Source: Ceratotherium simum simum
Taxonomy: Eukaryota; Chordata; Mammalia; Perissodactyla; Rhinocerotidae
Assembly: GCF_000283155.1 (NCBI RefSeq)
Contig: NW_004454180.1
Location: 17,167,909-17,231,908, forward strand
Direction of reading: 5' to 3'
DNA: 64,000 nucleotides
Shown: one piece after another, positions 33,955-45,690 of the stretch
Numbering within the stretch: the stretch's first letter is position 1
Layout: each line of letters opens with the position of its first letter
Position numbers and translations under genes: made by a program
The notes under the pieces: model-generated
Seen by the model: only the letters and a program-made list of their open reading frames with translations
Told to the model about the DNA's origin: nothing
Databases searched by the model: none

Positions 33955-34150
33955 GGGGCCAGCCCAGTGGCATAGTGGTTGAGTTCGGCGTACTCCACAG
34001 CCCAGGGTTTGCAGGTTCAGATCCTGGGCACAGACCTACAGCACTCCTCGGTGGCCATGCTGGAGTGGCATCCCACATATAAAATACAGGAAGATGGGTG
34101 TGGGTGTTAGCTCAGGGACAATCTTCCTCACCAAAAAAAAAAAAAAAAAA
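33955..34150 (+). mobile_element. ERE SINE, diverged
   Basis: Head GGGGCCAGCCCAGTGGC, B-box-like 'gcaggttcagatcctgggc', 'tggccatgctg', 'gttagctcagggacaatcttcctcacc' and a long A run. Flanking near-duplication 33939-33951 and 34148-34160 (two mismatches). Less like the consensus than the copies at 7867 and 56381, so older or from an older ERE subfamily. Confidence 0.95.
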
Positions 34151-34234
34151 ATGGTTATGATGATGAGGTTTAAAGGACTAAAAATCCTAGGCAACAAAGG
34201 AAAAACATTTTTCCCCTATTGTAGAGGGAAAAAT

Positions 34235-34480
34235 GGTGACTTTTCACGTGTACTGACTGGTTATCATATGCTGGGCGTTATCCTAAGCAATGTGCCTACA
34301 TTACCACATTTAATTCCGCAACTCTGGGCTGGGGTTTCATCCCCCCATGTATGCATAGGAGGAACCTGAGTCTCCCAGTTTCTAATCCACTTGCACAAAC
34401 TCACAAAAAATAGTATATAATGGAGCCAGGATTCCAGCTTAAATCTCCTCTTTAAAGCTTTGCTGAGTGTCCTCTTTTAC
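34235..34480 (-). mobile_element. MIR SINE
   Basis: The plus strand carries 'catatgctgggcgttatcctaagcaatgtgcctacattaccacatttaattccgcaac', 'ataatggagccaggattccagc' in reverse MIR order. Confidence 0.78.
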
Positions 34481-35115
34481 CAATTTGTAAAAAATTTAAG
34501 TCAAATTAGCAAAAGCCCATCAAGTGTGTGTCTCAGATAATGTTGGTTATAGATTGATTCTATCATCCACATTGTAAACAGTTACCTGAGGGTTCAGGAA
34601 CCTGGATCCTTGACTTGCCTCTAGGTTAAACTATTCTACTGAGACGTCATGATTTAAAGGTTGAGCAGAGATTTATTTATTTATTATTATTATTTTTTTA
34701 ATTCACAAAATCCCTTCACCCCACTTCGAGGGACGGCAATTTTTACCTTTTGGAAAACTCAGGGAATTACCTCTTCACTGGCGTGCATTGTCTGGTGGGC
34801 CTGCGCAGTAAGATGTTATCCCCTCCTTTAGCAAAGTACTGGGTAGTGACCTCAGCTAGCCTAGTGGAATGGCCTCTCAGACATGTGAAATCTGAATGGG
34901 TTGATGCAAGGACATAAAATTGTCACTCGTGGATTTTGTGAGATGAACGTTAATGAGATGATCAAGTTGTTGGCACCTGCCACCCAGTCCCCCAGAACCG
35001 CCCTGTGTCCTGTCCATGTTCAGAGCTTGGATTTCCAGATTTTGGTTCACTCTATCTGTGACACTGTTGACGTATACCCATTTTGTAGTAATTAGCCAGA
35101 GCAGATGTCTGTAGT
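34481..35115. other. unassigned sequence
   Basis: Contains a T/A-rich low-complexity run at about 34,665-34,700. No gene or family recognised. Confidence 0.4.
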
Positions 35116-35507
35116 CTGTTAAAGAAAAAAAAAATTCAATGACATTGTGAAAGCATGCTGAGGCAGACTTCATTCAATGGGGGGCCATCTCAGTGGGTGT
35201 AGGGACCACTGTGATGGGATATTGCAGCGAGGGAGAGGGATTGGGTTCAACTCAAAGTACAATGAGGAAAAGTGGGGATTTATAGCCAAGGAGCAGGGTA
35301 GGGGTCAGTGGATGGACAATGACTCAGAGGAAACACCAGGGGTAAAGGGGGTTCAGGCTAAACTGACTGAAGGCAGGCCAGATGGTCAGACATCACCTGG
35401 GGGTGGTGAGGGATGAGGAACTGGATCAGATGTTGAGGGTGATCAGATGTGGAGGATGGGGGATTCTGGTTAAACTGACTTAGCAGGAATCTTGCTAAAA
35501 CTGGACA
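35116..35507 (-). mobile_element. ERV LTR, inverted partner
   Basis: Begins TGTTAAAGAAAAA, the complement of an LTR ending TTTTTCTTTAACA. On the minus strand it reads TGTCCAG..., 'ctgctaagtcagtttaaccagaatccccc', 'ccatccactgacccctaccctgctccttggctataaat' (a TATA-type box) and the terminal T-rich stretch. It shares this order with the plus-strand LTR at 35724. The 5' limit may extend into 35508-35650. No viral coding sequence. Confidence 0.78.
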
Positions 35508-35720
35508 ATGCAGGATGAACAGGGAAGCCAGAAAGTCAGGCCGAGCTGAAAAAGAGTTCAGGGGGCTGAGAAGAGTTTGGTCAGTGAGAGAATCTTTGCA
35601 AGTCTGCTAACAAAGAATAAATTGACAAAGGCTCTCTCCTTCACGAAACCTCAGTGAGGCTCCTGGGAGCCCTCGAGACCTTGACCTTGGCGTCCGTCCT
35701 TGTGGGGCCCGCATCATCCA
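35508..35720. other. spacer between the inverted LTRs
   Basis: About 200 bases not clearly assigned. The left part may be the upstream end of the minus-strand LTR and the right part ('aaacctcagtgaggctcctgggag') a different LTR piece. Confidence 0.35.
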
Positions 35721-35723
35721 GTT

Positions 35724-36033
35724 GTGGCAAGAATCTTGCTGAGTCAGTTTGGAGAGAAGCCTCCACCCAAATATCAGATCTGATGCTCTGTGACATCTGA
35801 TAGATACCTCACCCCCTTTGATGTCTAAGTCCCTGGTCTGCTTTCAGCAAGAATCTTGTTAGGTCTGTTTAGCCAGAACCCGCTACCCCTGATGTTTCCT
35901 CCTAGGCATTTCATCCACTGACCCCCACCCCGCCTTGGCTATGCTGAGGTCTCTTTCCCCTCTTGCAATCGTTCCTGAAAGAAATCTGTTTTCACCACTT
36001 GAACTACTGTCTGGCTCTGGTTTTTCTTTAACA
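35724..36033 (+). mobile_element. ERV LTR, same family as 35116 but opposite strand
   Basis: TGTGGCAAGAATCTTGCTG start, 'gagtcagtttggagagaag', a second 'agcaagaatcttgttagg' word, 'catccactgacccccaccccgccttggctat', and an end CTTTAACA at 36033. The shared words with the complement of 35116-35507 show common origin; divergence is considerable. A 204-codon open frame (35935-36549) begins inside this LTR and runs out into unassigned DNA. Confidence 0.78.
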
Positions 36034-38730
36034 GAATATGGTGACTGTGTTTGGTGTTGCAAAATGAGGACACGAGGATATTTTCCATTGCTTTCTCCTC
36101 TCTTTTACATGAGTGGTACTCTGACCCCCAGCCTCACTTCCAGGGAACATATCTTCCATATCCTTCCTGATCTTCATTTCTGTTCTCTCTGTCCTGTTAG
36201 GAAATTAGAAGCTCTGCACCCAACAGTCACTCATAAGTTAACGTTTTTCCTTCATGCAGGTGTTTATCAAAAGAATGAGAGATCCAGCTCAGGCCCTTTC
36301 TGGAATCCCGTTATCCTTTGCGAAATCAAAGGTCTAGGCCATGCACCCACGGTGACTGAGGCGCCCTGGGCTGCTGCAACATCAGACAGGCTTTGGATTA
36401 TTTTAAGCCGGTTCCCCCCGGGTCTTGACTCTGTGGCTGTGTTTCTGATGGAGGAGCGATTCAACGCCACACTGGCCTGGTTTAGAAAGAGAGTCAACCA
36501 AGTTAGAAAACACCTGACAATATCCGCCAGAAGCCATTCCGTTTGCTGAGGCTAAGGCGAACACTTTTGGCAATGGAGAGATTAAAGAGACTCTTATTAT
36601 CTGACTGCCAAAAAGAGAGGCTCTTAACAAAATGGTGGGGCAGGCGTGATTCTCAGTGTCTGATGCAGACGGGCAAGACACAGCCTCTTCTTGTTACCAC
36701 TTGCATCAGCTTGTGTTCTAACACCAACTCCCAGCAGTTTCGTGAGAACATTTTACATCCATGACAAGTGGAGTCCATTCTCACGGCCTCTCCCAGGGGG
36801 CACATCAGAATCCTGGAGGGTTCCTAGTTGCCTGCAAATGAGGAAAGGGCTTCTCACCTCCCACGTATGTCAGTCGCTACTGGCGTCAGCATTTTGAGAG
36901 CTTTCAGCAGTCAGTTAAATCCCAGAGCTCTTGTGTGTGTGTGATATTTATGGGCTGTTATAATTTTTGCTGAGCCTGGGAACCCCATTCTTAGTGCCCC
37001 AACCCCCTAAGCCCACCATAGCGTCGGCATCTCTGAGATCTCCTCTTCTCTCTCAAGAGATGCAGAAGAAACTGCAAGCGCTGTTGGTGCTAGCGAGTTC
37101 CCAGGTCCCTCTCTGCTTCTCAGCTGATATCCCCTCCCCCTCGCCCGTTCAGAACACCTGGCACACTTTATCTCCTCTGTGGCTGAGGCTTATGCCCCAG
37201 GTAGGCTGCCAAAGGCTGCCTCTCTTCCAGGCCAAAGTTCTCAAGACAAGAAATTGCAGAGCCTTGGTACCTGCTGGAAATACAGTGCTGATGTTGGGAA
37301 ACAGGAATGGATATTTAAAGCAAAATTGATGCCTCCAGTTTCTCAGCATACGTTCGGAGATGTATGTGGCTAACAAGCCAGCTTTTGTTGGTGGGGAAGA
37401 TCCACTTTCCCTTGGTCCAACTCCTGCGTGGGACCACAGGATGCTCACTCCATTGAGGATACAGCAGCCTCCACTCCACGCCCCCAGGGGATCACAGGAG
37501 TTTCAGGTGCTCTGAGTAACATGAGGTTGATGGAATCTAGTGATCAAGAGAGAGTGCACCATGTTCCTCTAGAGCCCGTGTGCAGGTGGGGTCGGTGTGA
37601 GGCCAGGCACTGCCCTGGATACAGAGGAGGGCTGCAGGGTGGGTGTCCAGGTTAGTGCAACAAGGATGCTTGCCTAGTTCTGTTCACTCAGTTTGGTTAG
37701 CTAAGTGTGTAAGTTAGGTCCGAGGCACAATGCATTATTTCCTCTATACGTAGTCATGGAATTCAGTGGCCTGCTTTTCCAGGGAGCTACAAAGCCCCGT
37801 CACACCCAGCCCTTCTGCAGGTTCACGTCTTGTACCAACGGCCTTGCAAGGCCCCACATCGTTGTTGCTTAGAAGGACAACACGCAGCTCAGCCCCATTC
37901 TTCTTCGATTCAAGAAAACCAGAAGAGGAGCTTGTCAGAGGTAATTTCAACGAAATCTCACAGGATAGAACCTGCTCTGCTCTGGAAATGCAAAGAGATC
38001 AACACTGCCGTCCCTCCCTCCTGATCAGACACCAAGGTAATGAAAGACCAAAGCTGCTGCAGGGTCATCAATGGCTGAGGTTCCTCTGAGCCTCTGCTTT
38101 GAGCGCCTAGGATGCTGGTGGGAATGTCAACTCCTTTACCACCTGTCGTCCAAGGGCCCCACTGAAGTCCTGCAATAAATAAGGAAAACAAGGAATATGG
38201 ACTCACGAATTCAAACTGCCTTTGAAGAGCTCCAGGACAAATGTTTTATTCAGAAGTGTTGAATCAGAATTTTTTTCCTAGTGTGTGAGCTTCCTCCTCA
38301 GTATAAGTTATGCGCATTTGAAAGCAGACTGCAAGGTGCTGTAAATCAGCTCTCCTTGGAGTCTCTAACACTCCATTTCATGCCCAGGAGCTGCGGAGTG
38401 GAACTTCTGTGGATCCAGTCATGTTTAAAAATAGTAAGCTAAATTAATAGAGTCCCCTAAGTTGTCAGGATATGCCACCGATTAATACAGGAGATTCATA
38501 TGTGAATTTAGTGTTTGTAAATTCAGCTAAAGCTGCACCATCACTAAACCCCAGGGCAGGGGAGAGCACCCCAGCACGACTGCTCTGCCGTCCTACCCGG
38601 AGTGTGTCAGCCCCGGAAGAGCGTGAGAGGGAGATGTGATCTGCTGCTTACACCTCTCAGTTCCCATGAATCCTGCACGAAATGAGCACACTTCCAGGTT
38701 AAACGTGAATCTTAGATTTTATAGGCAATC
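36034..38730. other. unassigned sequence
   Basis: About 2.7 kb without a recognised repeat or exon. The only sizeable frame is the right part of the 204-codon frame that starts in the upstream LTR. Its translation has no recognisable domain. Confidence 0.4.
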
Positions 38731-38732
38731 AG

Positions 38733-39252
38733 AACATGCCACTCCAAGATATACCACTCTGGCATAAGGATTATTTTGAGCTGGAGACAACTGATAAACA
38801 GCAGACACTGAAAAAAGCTCTCTGCCATCCCCACCATTTGCCTGAAAGCAGGCTTAGCGTTGTATTCACCAGAGACTCTTACCGGCCCAGAGACAGCAGG
38901 AGAGGCATCTACATAACAAACCTGCTAAAACAACACTTATCTTCCACTAGTTCCCCCCATATATTTACCTTCCCAAATTCGCTGCCCCTAAAAGCCTAAT
39001 TCCTTTTCCTTTGTCTTGTCACTTCTCCCCAAATTTACTGTTCTTTGTTAAGATGCTGTATCAGCCCAAGTTCTAGCCACCCCTTCGAGCTGCTCGTCAC
39101 TGAGTGCTCCCACCTGTCTGTGAGATGTACATGTTGTTACATTCTGTTTGTTCTTCTCTTGTTAATCTGTCTTCTGTCAGTCTAATTTGCGGGGCCACAG
39201 CTGAAGAGTCTTAGGAGAGTAGAGGAAAAAGGGTTTTTTTTTCTACCCTACA
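38733..39252 (+). mobile_element. ERV class I-like LTR
   Basis: Follows a known LTR layout: 'gccactccaagatataccactctggcataaggattattttgagctg', 'gcctgaaagcaggcttagcgttg', 'cccaaattcgctgcccctaaaagcc', 'tgttaagatgctgtatcagcccaagttctagccaccccttcgagctg' and 'ttaatctgtcttctgtcag...gaggaaaaagg' up to CCCTACA at 39252. No internal viral sequence on either side, so solo. Target duplication not resolved. Confidence 0.82.
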
Positions 39253-39453
39253 ACTTTAAAGTGTATGATTTTCTCTCAACATGGCTCCTAAAAAAACACC
39301 CAGTAATTACTGATAGTCAAAGGAAGAAACTGACCTGTTCAAACATAGGAGGGAAGAAAATAGCTTTGTGGACCTGGTAGAGAGAGCTTATCTGAACGTC
39401 CAATTTCTCCTTTTCCCGAGAAGTGAATCACTCCTGTGTAATTTTGACTATAT

Positions 39454-39662
39454 AGTCCTGCATCGCATAACAACATCTCAGTCAACAACAGACAGCATAT
39501 ACAACGGTGGTCCAATAAGATTATTACCATACAGCCTAGGTGTGCAGTAGGTCACACCATCTAGGTTTGTGTAGGTACCCTCTATGTTGTTGGCACAACA
39601 ATGAAATCCCCTAACAATGCATTTCTCAGAATGTATCCCTATTGTTAAGCGATGCGTGACAA
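39454..39662. mobile_element. Tigger-type MITE (Tc1-mariner)
   Basis: The terminal inverted repeats 'gtcctgcatcgcataacaac' and 'gttaagcgatgcgtgac' are close complements. The interior 'caacggtggtccaataagatta', 'gcctaggtgtgcagtaggtcacaccatctaggtttgtg' and 'catttctcagaatgtatccc' match an internally deleted Tigger element. Confidence 0.88.
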
Positions 39663-39781
39663 TACATGATTTTCCCCTACGCTGACTCTAAAGCAGAGCT
39701 CCCAGGTAAGATGTGATCCCACTCTAGGTAAAAATTTTTATTAGGCTTAGTAGCTAATGAAATTTTGTTCTAGAATTTCCA

Positions 39782-39842
39782 CACATGCATACACTCAGAC
39801 ACACAAATGCAGACACACACATACACACACACAAACACACCC
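39782..39842. repeat. (CA)n-rich microsatellite
   Basis: Interrupted ACAC runs with CATG and AATG breaks. Confidence 0.85.
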
Positions 39843-39979
39843 CACCTCTTTATCCCCGGGGTTGCTCTATGGGTCCAGGGCAAATCCAGCCGCCATGTCC
39901 CCCTAGCCTGGCCCCCTTTCTGCCTCCAGCAGCAGCTGTGTTTTATGTCTTTATATATAAAGACTCTGTGTAGTATTTT

Positions 39980-40244
39980 TTTTTTTTTTTTTTTATTCAT
40001 TTTTTTCCCCCCAAAGCCCCAGTAGATAGTTGTATGTCATAGGTTCACATCCTTCCAGTTTTTTTTTTTTTTTTTTGGCTGAGGAAAATTCACCCTGAGC
40101 TAACGTCTGTGCCAATCTTCCTCTATTTTGTATGTGGGACCCTGACACAGCATGGCTGCTGACGAGTGGTGTAGGCCCGTGCCCAGGATCCAAACCTGAG
40201 AACCCAGACCACGAAAGCGGAGCATACACCACAGGGCCGGCCCC
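39980..40244 (-). mobile_element. ERE SINE with two tail segments
   Basis: Complement of an ERE: T run, 'aaagccccagtagatagttgtatgtcatag', a second T18 run, 'gaggaaaattcaccctgagctaacg', the tRNA-like head, and AGGGCCGGCCCC at 40244. An 11-bp duplication TGTAGTATTTT flanks it perfectly (39969-39979 and 40245-40255). The two A tails with different modules between them show a mixed tail structure. Confidence 0.96.
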
Positions 40245-40255
40245 TGTAGTATTTT

Positions 40256-43200
40256 ATCTAGAGGGAAAAACATGCATTTGCTTTAAGTGTCATGTAAATT
40301 AGTGATATAATCTATTGGGAAACACTGACAGGCAAAATGGAACAGCCAAAGCAGTGACACAAAGAATCACTTTATGACAATAACTTCCATGTTGTTAGAG
40401 ACCCAGGAAGCCTCAGCTTGCTCTGCCTGTCTGCAGGGAGCCGCCCCTACCTCCACTAGGTGTCTGCAGAAGCTGTTCCCCAGGACTCAGCAGCTCTGTT
40501 TTGGCCTTTCCAGTCTCTGATCTGTACTGTGTTAAAATTCCTCTCATTTAGTTACCACTAAAACGTGGCTTTTCTACCAACATGTTTTATCTCACTCATG
40601 TGCTCCGAGTCATGGCAATTAATTTGACTAAAACTCCCAATTGATCAGGCGAAGCTGAGCTGCGCTGGTTCCTGTATCTGGATCTCCTTTCTTGCACTAA
40701 AGCATCTAAGTGCCAAAGGGGCACAGACTGCACTTCCTCAGGTCAGAAATACATCAGCTTTTATTGAGGAAATTCCCAAGTCCCTCGTGAATCTTAGCAA
40801 CGGCTCTGTGACCCTGGCCTGGAGGGCATAATTATCTTTATAGCCTTTCCACGGAGGCTTTGTCTTCCTTTCTTAGAGATGTGCCCATTGTTTGTGTGAC
40901 AGGAAAGCCCCCCAACCCTTGCACACAGCAAAGAGTAACAGGAGGGCTTTCCCAGCAATAAAACTCGAGGCAGAGAGAGACACTTTCTGCACGATCACGA
41001 ACAAAAGATACTAAGCAAAGGTTAATTGCGGAAGTGCAAAGGCTGGCTGTGTCTGGAATAACCTGCTTTGAGGCCAGTCCACAGTGGTCACCATCCCCGA
41101 AGACCCTGAGCTCCGGCTGGGATTGGGATTATGTTGCAGTAGATGTCAGCCTTTCATCCAGGACTAGAGAACAGCGGCGCATGGGCTACCTGCTCCCCGG
41201 CCGAGGAATGGCCTATAGAGCTGGATAAGGACGTCTATACAGTTAAGAAGAGCAATAATGATGTCCCCAGAGGAGGAATAATGATGCTTGGGTTTTCCCT
41301 TGGGAAGGGATTGGGGGTGGGAGGAGAGGACAGAAGAGATGTGAGTCCCTGCTGGAGGTGCTGGGTAACGGGATACTAGAGGAGCTGCTTCCACAGCTGA
41401 CCAAGGGTGTTGGGACTATGCATGACGTGAGTTTACTGGGCCAATTTTCATATGAGGTTCCACGAGGAAGTGTGGGGGGATCAGGGGCCCTGAAATGTGG
41501 TTTATAATCCCATAGTGACCCACCAAGAAGTCTTAGGGAAGGCAGTGTTAAAGAAGAAATCCGTGGCCGGTCATACCCTGACAATGCTGACAGAAGGATT
41601 CAGGCTGGCTCTGGGCTTGGTGGTGGCTGCTCACAAACCACGGTCAGGGAGTCAGCCTTGCCCCATGTCACCAAGTACCAGAGGCTTGGGCTGCCCAGGT
41701 TGGCTGCCCTTGGGGGTTGGGCGGGAGGAGAAATTGGAGGAGAAGCTGAGGTTGGAGGAGGAACTCAGGGCCGGGAGCAGGGCCAAGCTCCCCAGAGCTG
41801 CTGGAACTGCAGCTGAAGGCCAGGGATGAAGCTCCTGCTTGCCGTGCGATGGTTCTCGTTTTAGTGTTCAGCTTGGAGAGGGCAGACGGTGTCCAGGGGA
41901 TTTGCCACATTCTTGGCCACCTGGCAGCTACAGGCCACGGCAGTGGAGGCCACCACTCATGATCCTGGAATGTGGCCCAAGCAGGTCTTGATTGGGGGAA
42001 CTTCCCACCAATGTGTCTTGACCAGCGTCAGACTGCACACTCACTCCTTCAGGGCCGACAGAATCTCCCTGCTCTGTGGTTAATTTAAGCACGGAGGAGA
42101 AAACCAGTGATAGTAACACTACGGATGTGTGGCATGTCCTGGGGTGGTGTCTGCGCTGTAGTCGGCAGTGCAGATATGACCACAGAGACTGAGCTGAAGA
42201 GCAGGGGAGTGCTCCAGAGGCCACGGACACAGAGGTTCCCCACGTCCCCATCCCTCCAGGTGGTGGGCTGTGTGCTCTTGGCAAACTCACACCCTCCTCA
42301 ATGGTATAACCCCTCCTGGCTGGAAATTCAGGAGAGCTGGAACTGTCAGGGAAAGGGTTGGGGCTGCAGAACAGAGAGCCCAGCCCCCAAGGGAGCTAGG
42401 CGTGTCCCCACTGCAGGCTCTGATGCCCACCCCAGTGGTCAGGAGCAGCTCCGGGCTCTCTCAAGACTGGGATGAGCGAGGCCGCAGGGACACAGGCCAT
42501 TAAGATTAGGAAAGAGCTTCATCATGGGACGTTGGACTGTGGAACCTCAAGTCACTGCCAATTTTCAGTCTGCCTATGGACAGTCTGGGCCATCACCCCT
42601 TTGTGAACTCACAGGGGTCCTTCTTGTGAGTACGGTGCTACCATATCGGGGTGCGTTGTGTAACCCTGTAAGGTCTGAAGAGAAGCCAGAGCCCCCACTC
42701 GGGTGCTGTTTCTAGAGCAACACAGACTGGAACAAGCGTCATCTGACTCTCCCTGTCTCGGGGTCTCCAGTGGCCAGAGTGACATCTGGCCACTATCCTC
42801 CTGACACAGGCATTCGAGTGAGTGCACCCTGAGGGGAAGCATCCCTCAGAGTGGGCTGTTCGTGACTGTGCAGCTGAGGCCTTCACAGGGAGAAGTTGTC
42901 AGATGCTTCAAGTTCTCTGAGCTTCTGAGCAATGGAAAGAGAAACTTAAGACCACTGTAAACTGATTCGTGGGTTCTCCTTCATGAGCGGAGCATCCCCA
43001 GATGCAGTGATAGGCCGCCATGCTGTTAAAAGGCCTCCTGGAAGTTAGCAGTGTGAGGTCAGCAGTCACATCGAAGAACTCCAAAACACATCGCAGTCGT
43101 GGGCAGATGGTAGGAAGCATTTAATGTATGATGTGTGTGGATTGCCCCACCCTAAAGCAAAGGCGCACAGCACACCAATGCCCTGTGCCCTTAGTCTGTC

Positions 43201-43497
43201 CCAGACTTTATCCTAGAGTTTGGGTGGGATTCACCCACGGAGCCATGCCATCATTATGTGGAATAAACACAGCAGACAGCAAAGCCTGTCCCCAGTATAT
43301 TTAAGGGCCCTTTGTTGATGACAAAGCGTCAGGGGTCTGGACCTTAAACGAGGGCTGATCCCACCGGCCCCAACTTCACGTGGGGAGAGCTCAGGGAAGC
43401 CAGGGAGCTGGTGTCTCGGCTATTGGGGAAGTAGTTCTGACAGCTGCAGAGCTGACACGGGACTCCGGCATGGAAGGGGAATGGGGGACGTGTACAT
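40256..43497. other. unassigned sequence
   Basis: About 3.2 kb without an interspersed repeat that I recognise. GC rises in 41,000-43,000. Several short open frames overlap on both strands, none with a recognisable domain. Confidence 0.4.
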
Positions 43498-43681
43498 CGG
43501 TGGTTCTCGAACTTCACGTGCATCAGAGAGACTGGGAGGGCTGGCTAAAGCACACTTGTTGGGCCCCCCACACCCGAAGAGTTTCCAACTCAGCAGGTCT
43601 GAGGTGGGGCCCAAGGATCTGCTTTTCTAACAAGTTCCAGGTGACACTGCTGATCTGGGGACCCCACTTTGAGAACCACTG
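43498..43681. mobile_element. MER5A-type hAT-Charlie MITE
   Basis: Ends CGGTGGTTCTCGAACT and GAGAACCACTG are terminal inverted repeats. The interior 'cagcaggtctgaggtggggcccaaggatctgcttttctaacaagttcc' is the hallmark MER5A order. Confidence 0.92.
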
Positions 43682-43776
43682 TTGTGTATTATAAGGATGT
43701 ATAAGAGCAAAGGCCCATGGCTAGCTAGGGACCTGTCCAATAGCGAGGCCTGAAAGCTTTCTCATACGATAGGCTT

Positions 43777-44160
43777 GTCAGCTCTGAGAGGGCCCAGAAG
43801 TCTGCTCTGAAAGGGCCCAGAAGTCAGCTCTGAGAGGGCCCAGATGTCAGCTCTGCAGATCATCCAGATGTCAGCTCTGCAGAGCGCCTAGATGTCAGGT
43901 CTGAGAGGGCCCAGATGTCAGCTNNNNNNNNNNNNNNNNNNNNNNNNNNNNNNNNNNNNNNNNNNNNNNNNNNNNNNNNNNNNNNNNNNNNNNNNNNNNN
44001 NNNNNNNNNNNNNNNNNNNNNNNCTCTGCAGAGCGCCTAGATGTCAGGTCTGAGAGGGCCCAGATGTCAGCTCTGCAGATCATCCAGATGTCAGCTCTGC
44101 AGAGCGCCTAGATGTCAGCTCTGAGAGGGCCCAGATGTCAGCTCTGCAGAGTGCCCAGAA
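43777..44160. repeat. minisatellite, 23/24-bp units in a 71-bp higher-order repeat
   Basis: Units of the form GTCAGCTCTG(...)CCCAGAT, 23 or 24 bases, tile from 43777 to 44160. Three unit types (an AGAGGGCCCAGAT type, a CAGATCATCCAGAT type and a CAGAGCGCCTAGAT type) recur in order 23+24+24 = 71 bases. The first and last units are diverged, as expected at array edges. The assembly gap at 43924-44023 sits inside, with matching units on both sides, so the real array length is unknown. Confidence 0.97.
43924..44023. other. assembly gap (100 N)
   Basis: Exactly 100 ambiguous bases, the usual placeholder for a gap of unknown size, inside the minisatellite. Confidence 0.99.
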
Positions 44161-45305
44161 GCAGAGAAAGGTCGTGTGTGAGGCAGAGAGCCAGCACCTA
44201 TGTTCACCCTCACTGATGCTAACCTGGACACTGCCAGGCCGGGACAGGTGGCGCCTTGGCCGACGGCCCAGTCCAGAGCTGAGACCTTCACCAGAGGCTG
44301 TACTGAGGGTCACTTGGGATCCCATCACCCAAGCCCATTCCTGCTGCCACAGACGGGGGTGTGGGATGGACAAAGACAGGCCTTGAAGAGGAATGGCTGT
44401 GACCTACCTCCCCAGTCATTAAGGTTCTGCCTGGGGAAGCCCCTGATAATGACAGAATACTATAGAACATCCTGCAGCACCCCCCAAAATAGCCTTGGAA
44501 ATAGTGGGTGCTGCCTGGGAAATACCACCCCACAGTGCTGATGAATTTGGAAAACTGAAGGGACTGATTTTAAGGATAACAGGGGTATAGTTCTTCTGGT
44601 ACAAAGTGATAGAAGATATTTAGGGAAAAAAACAAACTTGCCCCCTGCACCTGCTGCATTTGGCAGAAGGTGTTGCCCACAAATATCGCCTGTATGTCAA
44701 GATGATTCAGACCAGGAGATCCTTAGAATAACACTTGTAGACATTCTGTCCTCAAAGCTAGACTTGAAACCAAGACAACACATGCATTGCACTGGGCAGT
44801 TTACTACCAACCCCAGAAAGATGTCTCCCACCCTGCTCAGATATGGTGGGAAAATCTTTCTCCGATGTGTGCTCCTCATCCAGACCTGTACAGGCCACGG
44901 GGGAGCATCTGGGAGGCTGTTGAAATGGAATGGATGCATTTAGGGGAATAGAAGACAGGAGAGTGAGGCCTTTGATGAAGGAATTGATGAAGGAACTCAA
45001 GGCAGAACCAGACATACTTTTATCACAGTAGAAACAGAATTTCCAGGAATTTAATCCTCAACTTACGAAATATTTTAGGAAATCTGCTCTGATGCTAAAC
45101 CAAACCAAGAACCTCTTCCCTCATTCTGACAGCCTCAGAATACTGAGTGCCCTGTCTGCCATCCCAGGTCAGCTCAGCAAGTGACTGGATGAAGTTGAAT
45201 CCCAGAGACTTAGAATGAGAAGAGGCGAAACCAGGAAGGAGCTTAAGGGGAGAGAGGGCTCCGGTGGAGGCAAGAAGTTAGGCAGGCCATGGAGGACAGG
45301 CTTCT
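44161..45305. other. unassigned sequence
   Basis: No interspersed repeat or exon recognised; short open frames only. Confidence 0.4.
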
Positions 45306-45690
45306 CAGTAAAGCGTGGGGTTTATAAGTCCTGTGATCTGCCATTTGCAAGCTGGAGACCCGGGAGAGCTGATGGTCTGAGTTCTAGTCTGAGTCCAAGT
45401 CCGATGGCAGGAGAAGACCGATGTCCCAACTCGAAGAGAGTTGAGCAGAGAGGGGGACTTCTCTCTCCTCAGCCTTTCTGTTCTATCCAGGCCTCAGTGG
45501 ATTGGAAGACGCCCACCCACATGGGGGAGGGCCATCTGCTTACACAGTCTGCAGATTAAAATGCTAATCTCACCCAGAAACACCCTCATAGACATGCCCA
45601 GAATCATGTATGCCCAGAATCATGTTTAACCAAATACCTGGGCATCCGTGGCCCAGTCAAGTTGATGCATAAAATTAAACATCACAAGCG
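45306..45690 (-). mobile_element. old LTR (MaLR/MLT1-like), degraded
   Basis: The plus strand carries the complement of a common LTR start: 'aacaccctcatagacatgcccagaatcatg', 'accaaatacctgggcatccgtggcccagtcaagttgatgcataaaattaa'. Upstream, 'gccatctgcttacacagtctgcag...aatctcacccagaaac' agrees. A short internal duplication of a 16-base word occurs at 45595-45625. Family name uncertain. Confidence 0.6.

Noticed and set aside
42908..43120. minus-strand frame with several Cys and His residues as a zinc-binding (THAP-like) domain
   Set aside because: The spacing of Cys and His does not fit a THAP or C2H2 pattern, and the frame is short.
43777..44160. CRISPR array
   Set aside because: Units abut with no unique spacers, the unit types recur in order, and the host is a mammal. 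This is a minisatellite.
44080..44373. minus-strand open frame reading through the minisatellite as a repeat protein
   Set aside because: The higher-order unit is 71 bases, which is not a multiple of three, so no frame stays open through a longer array.
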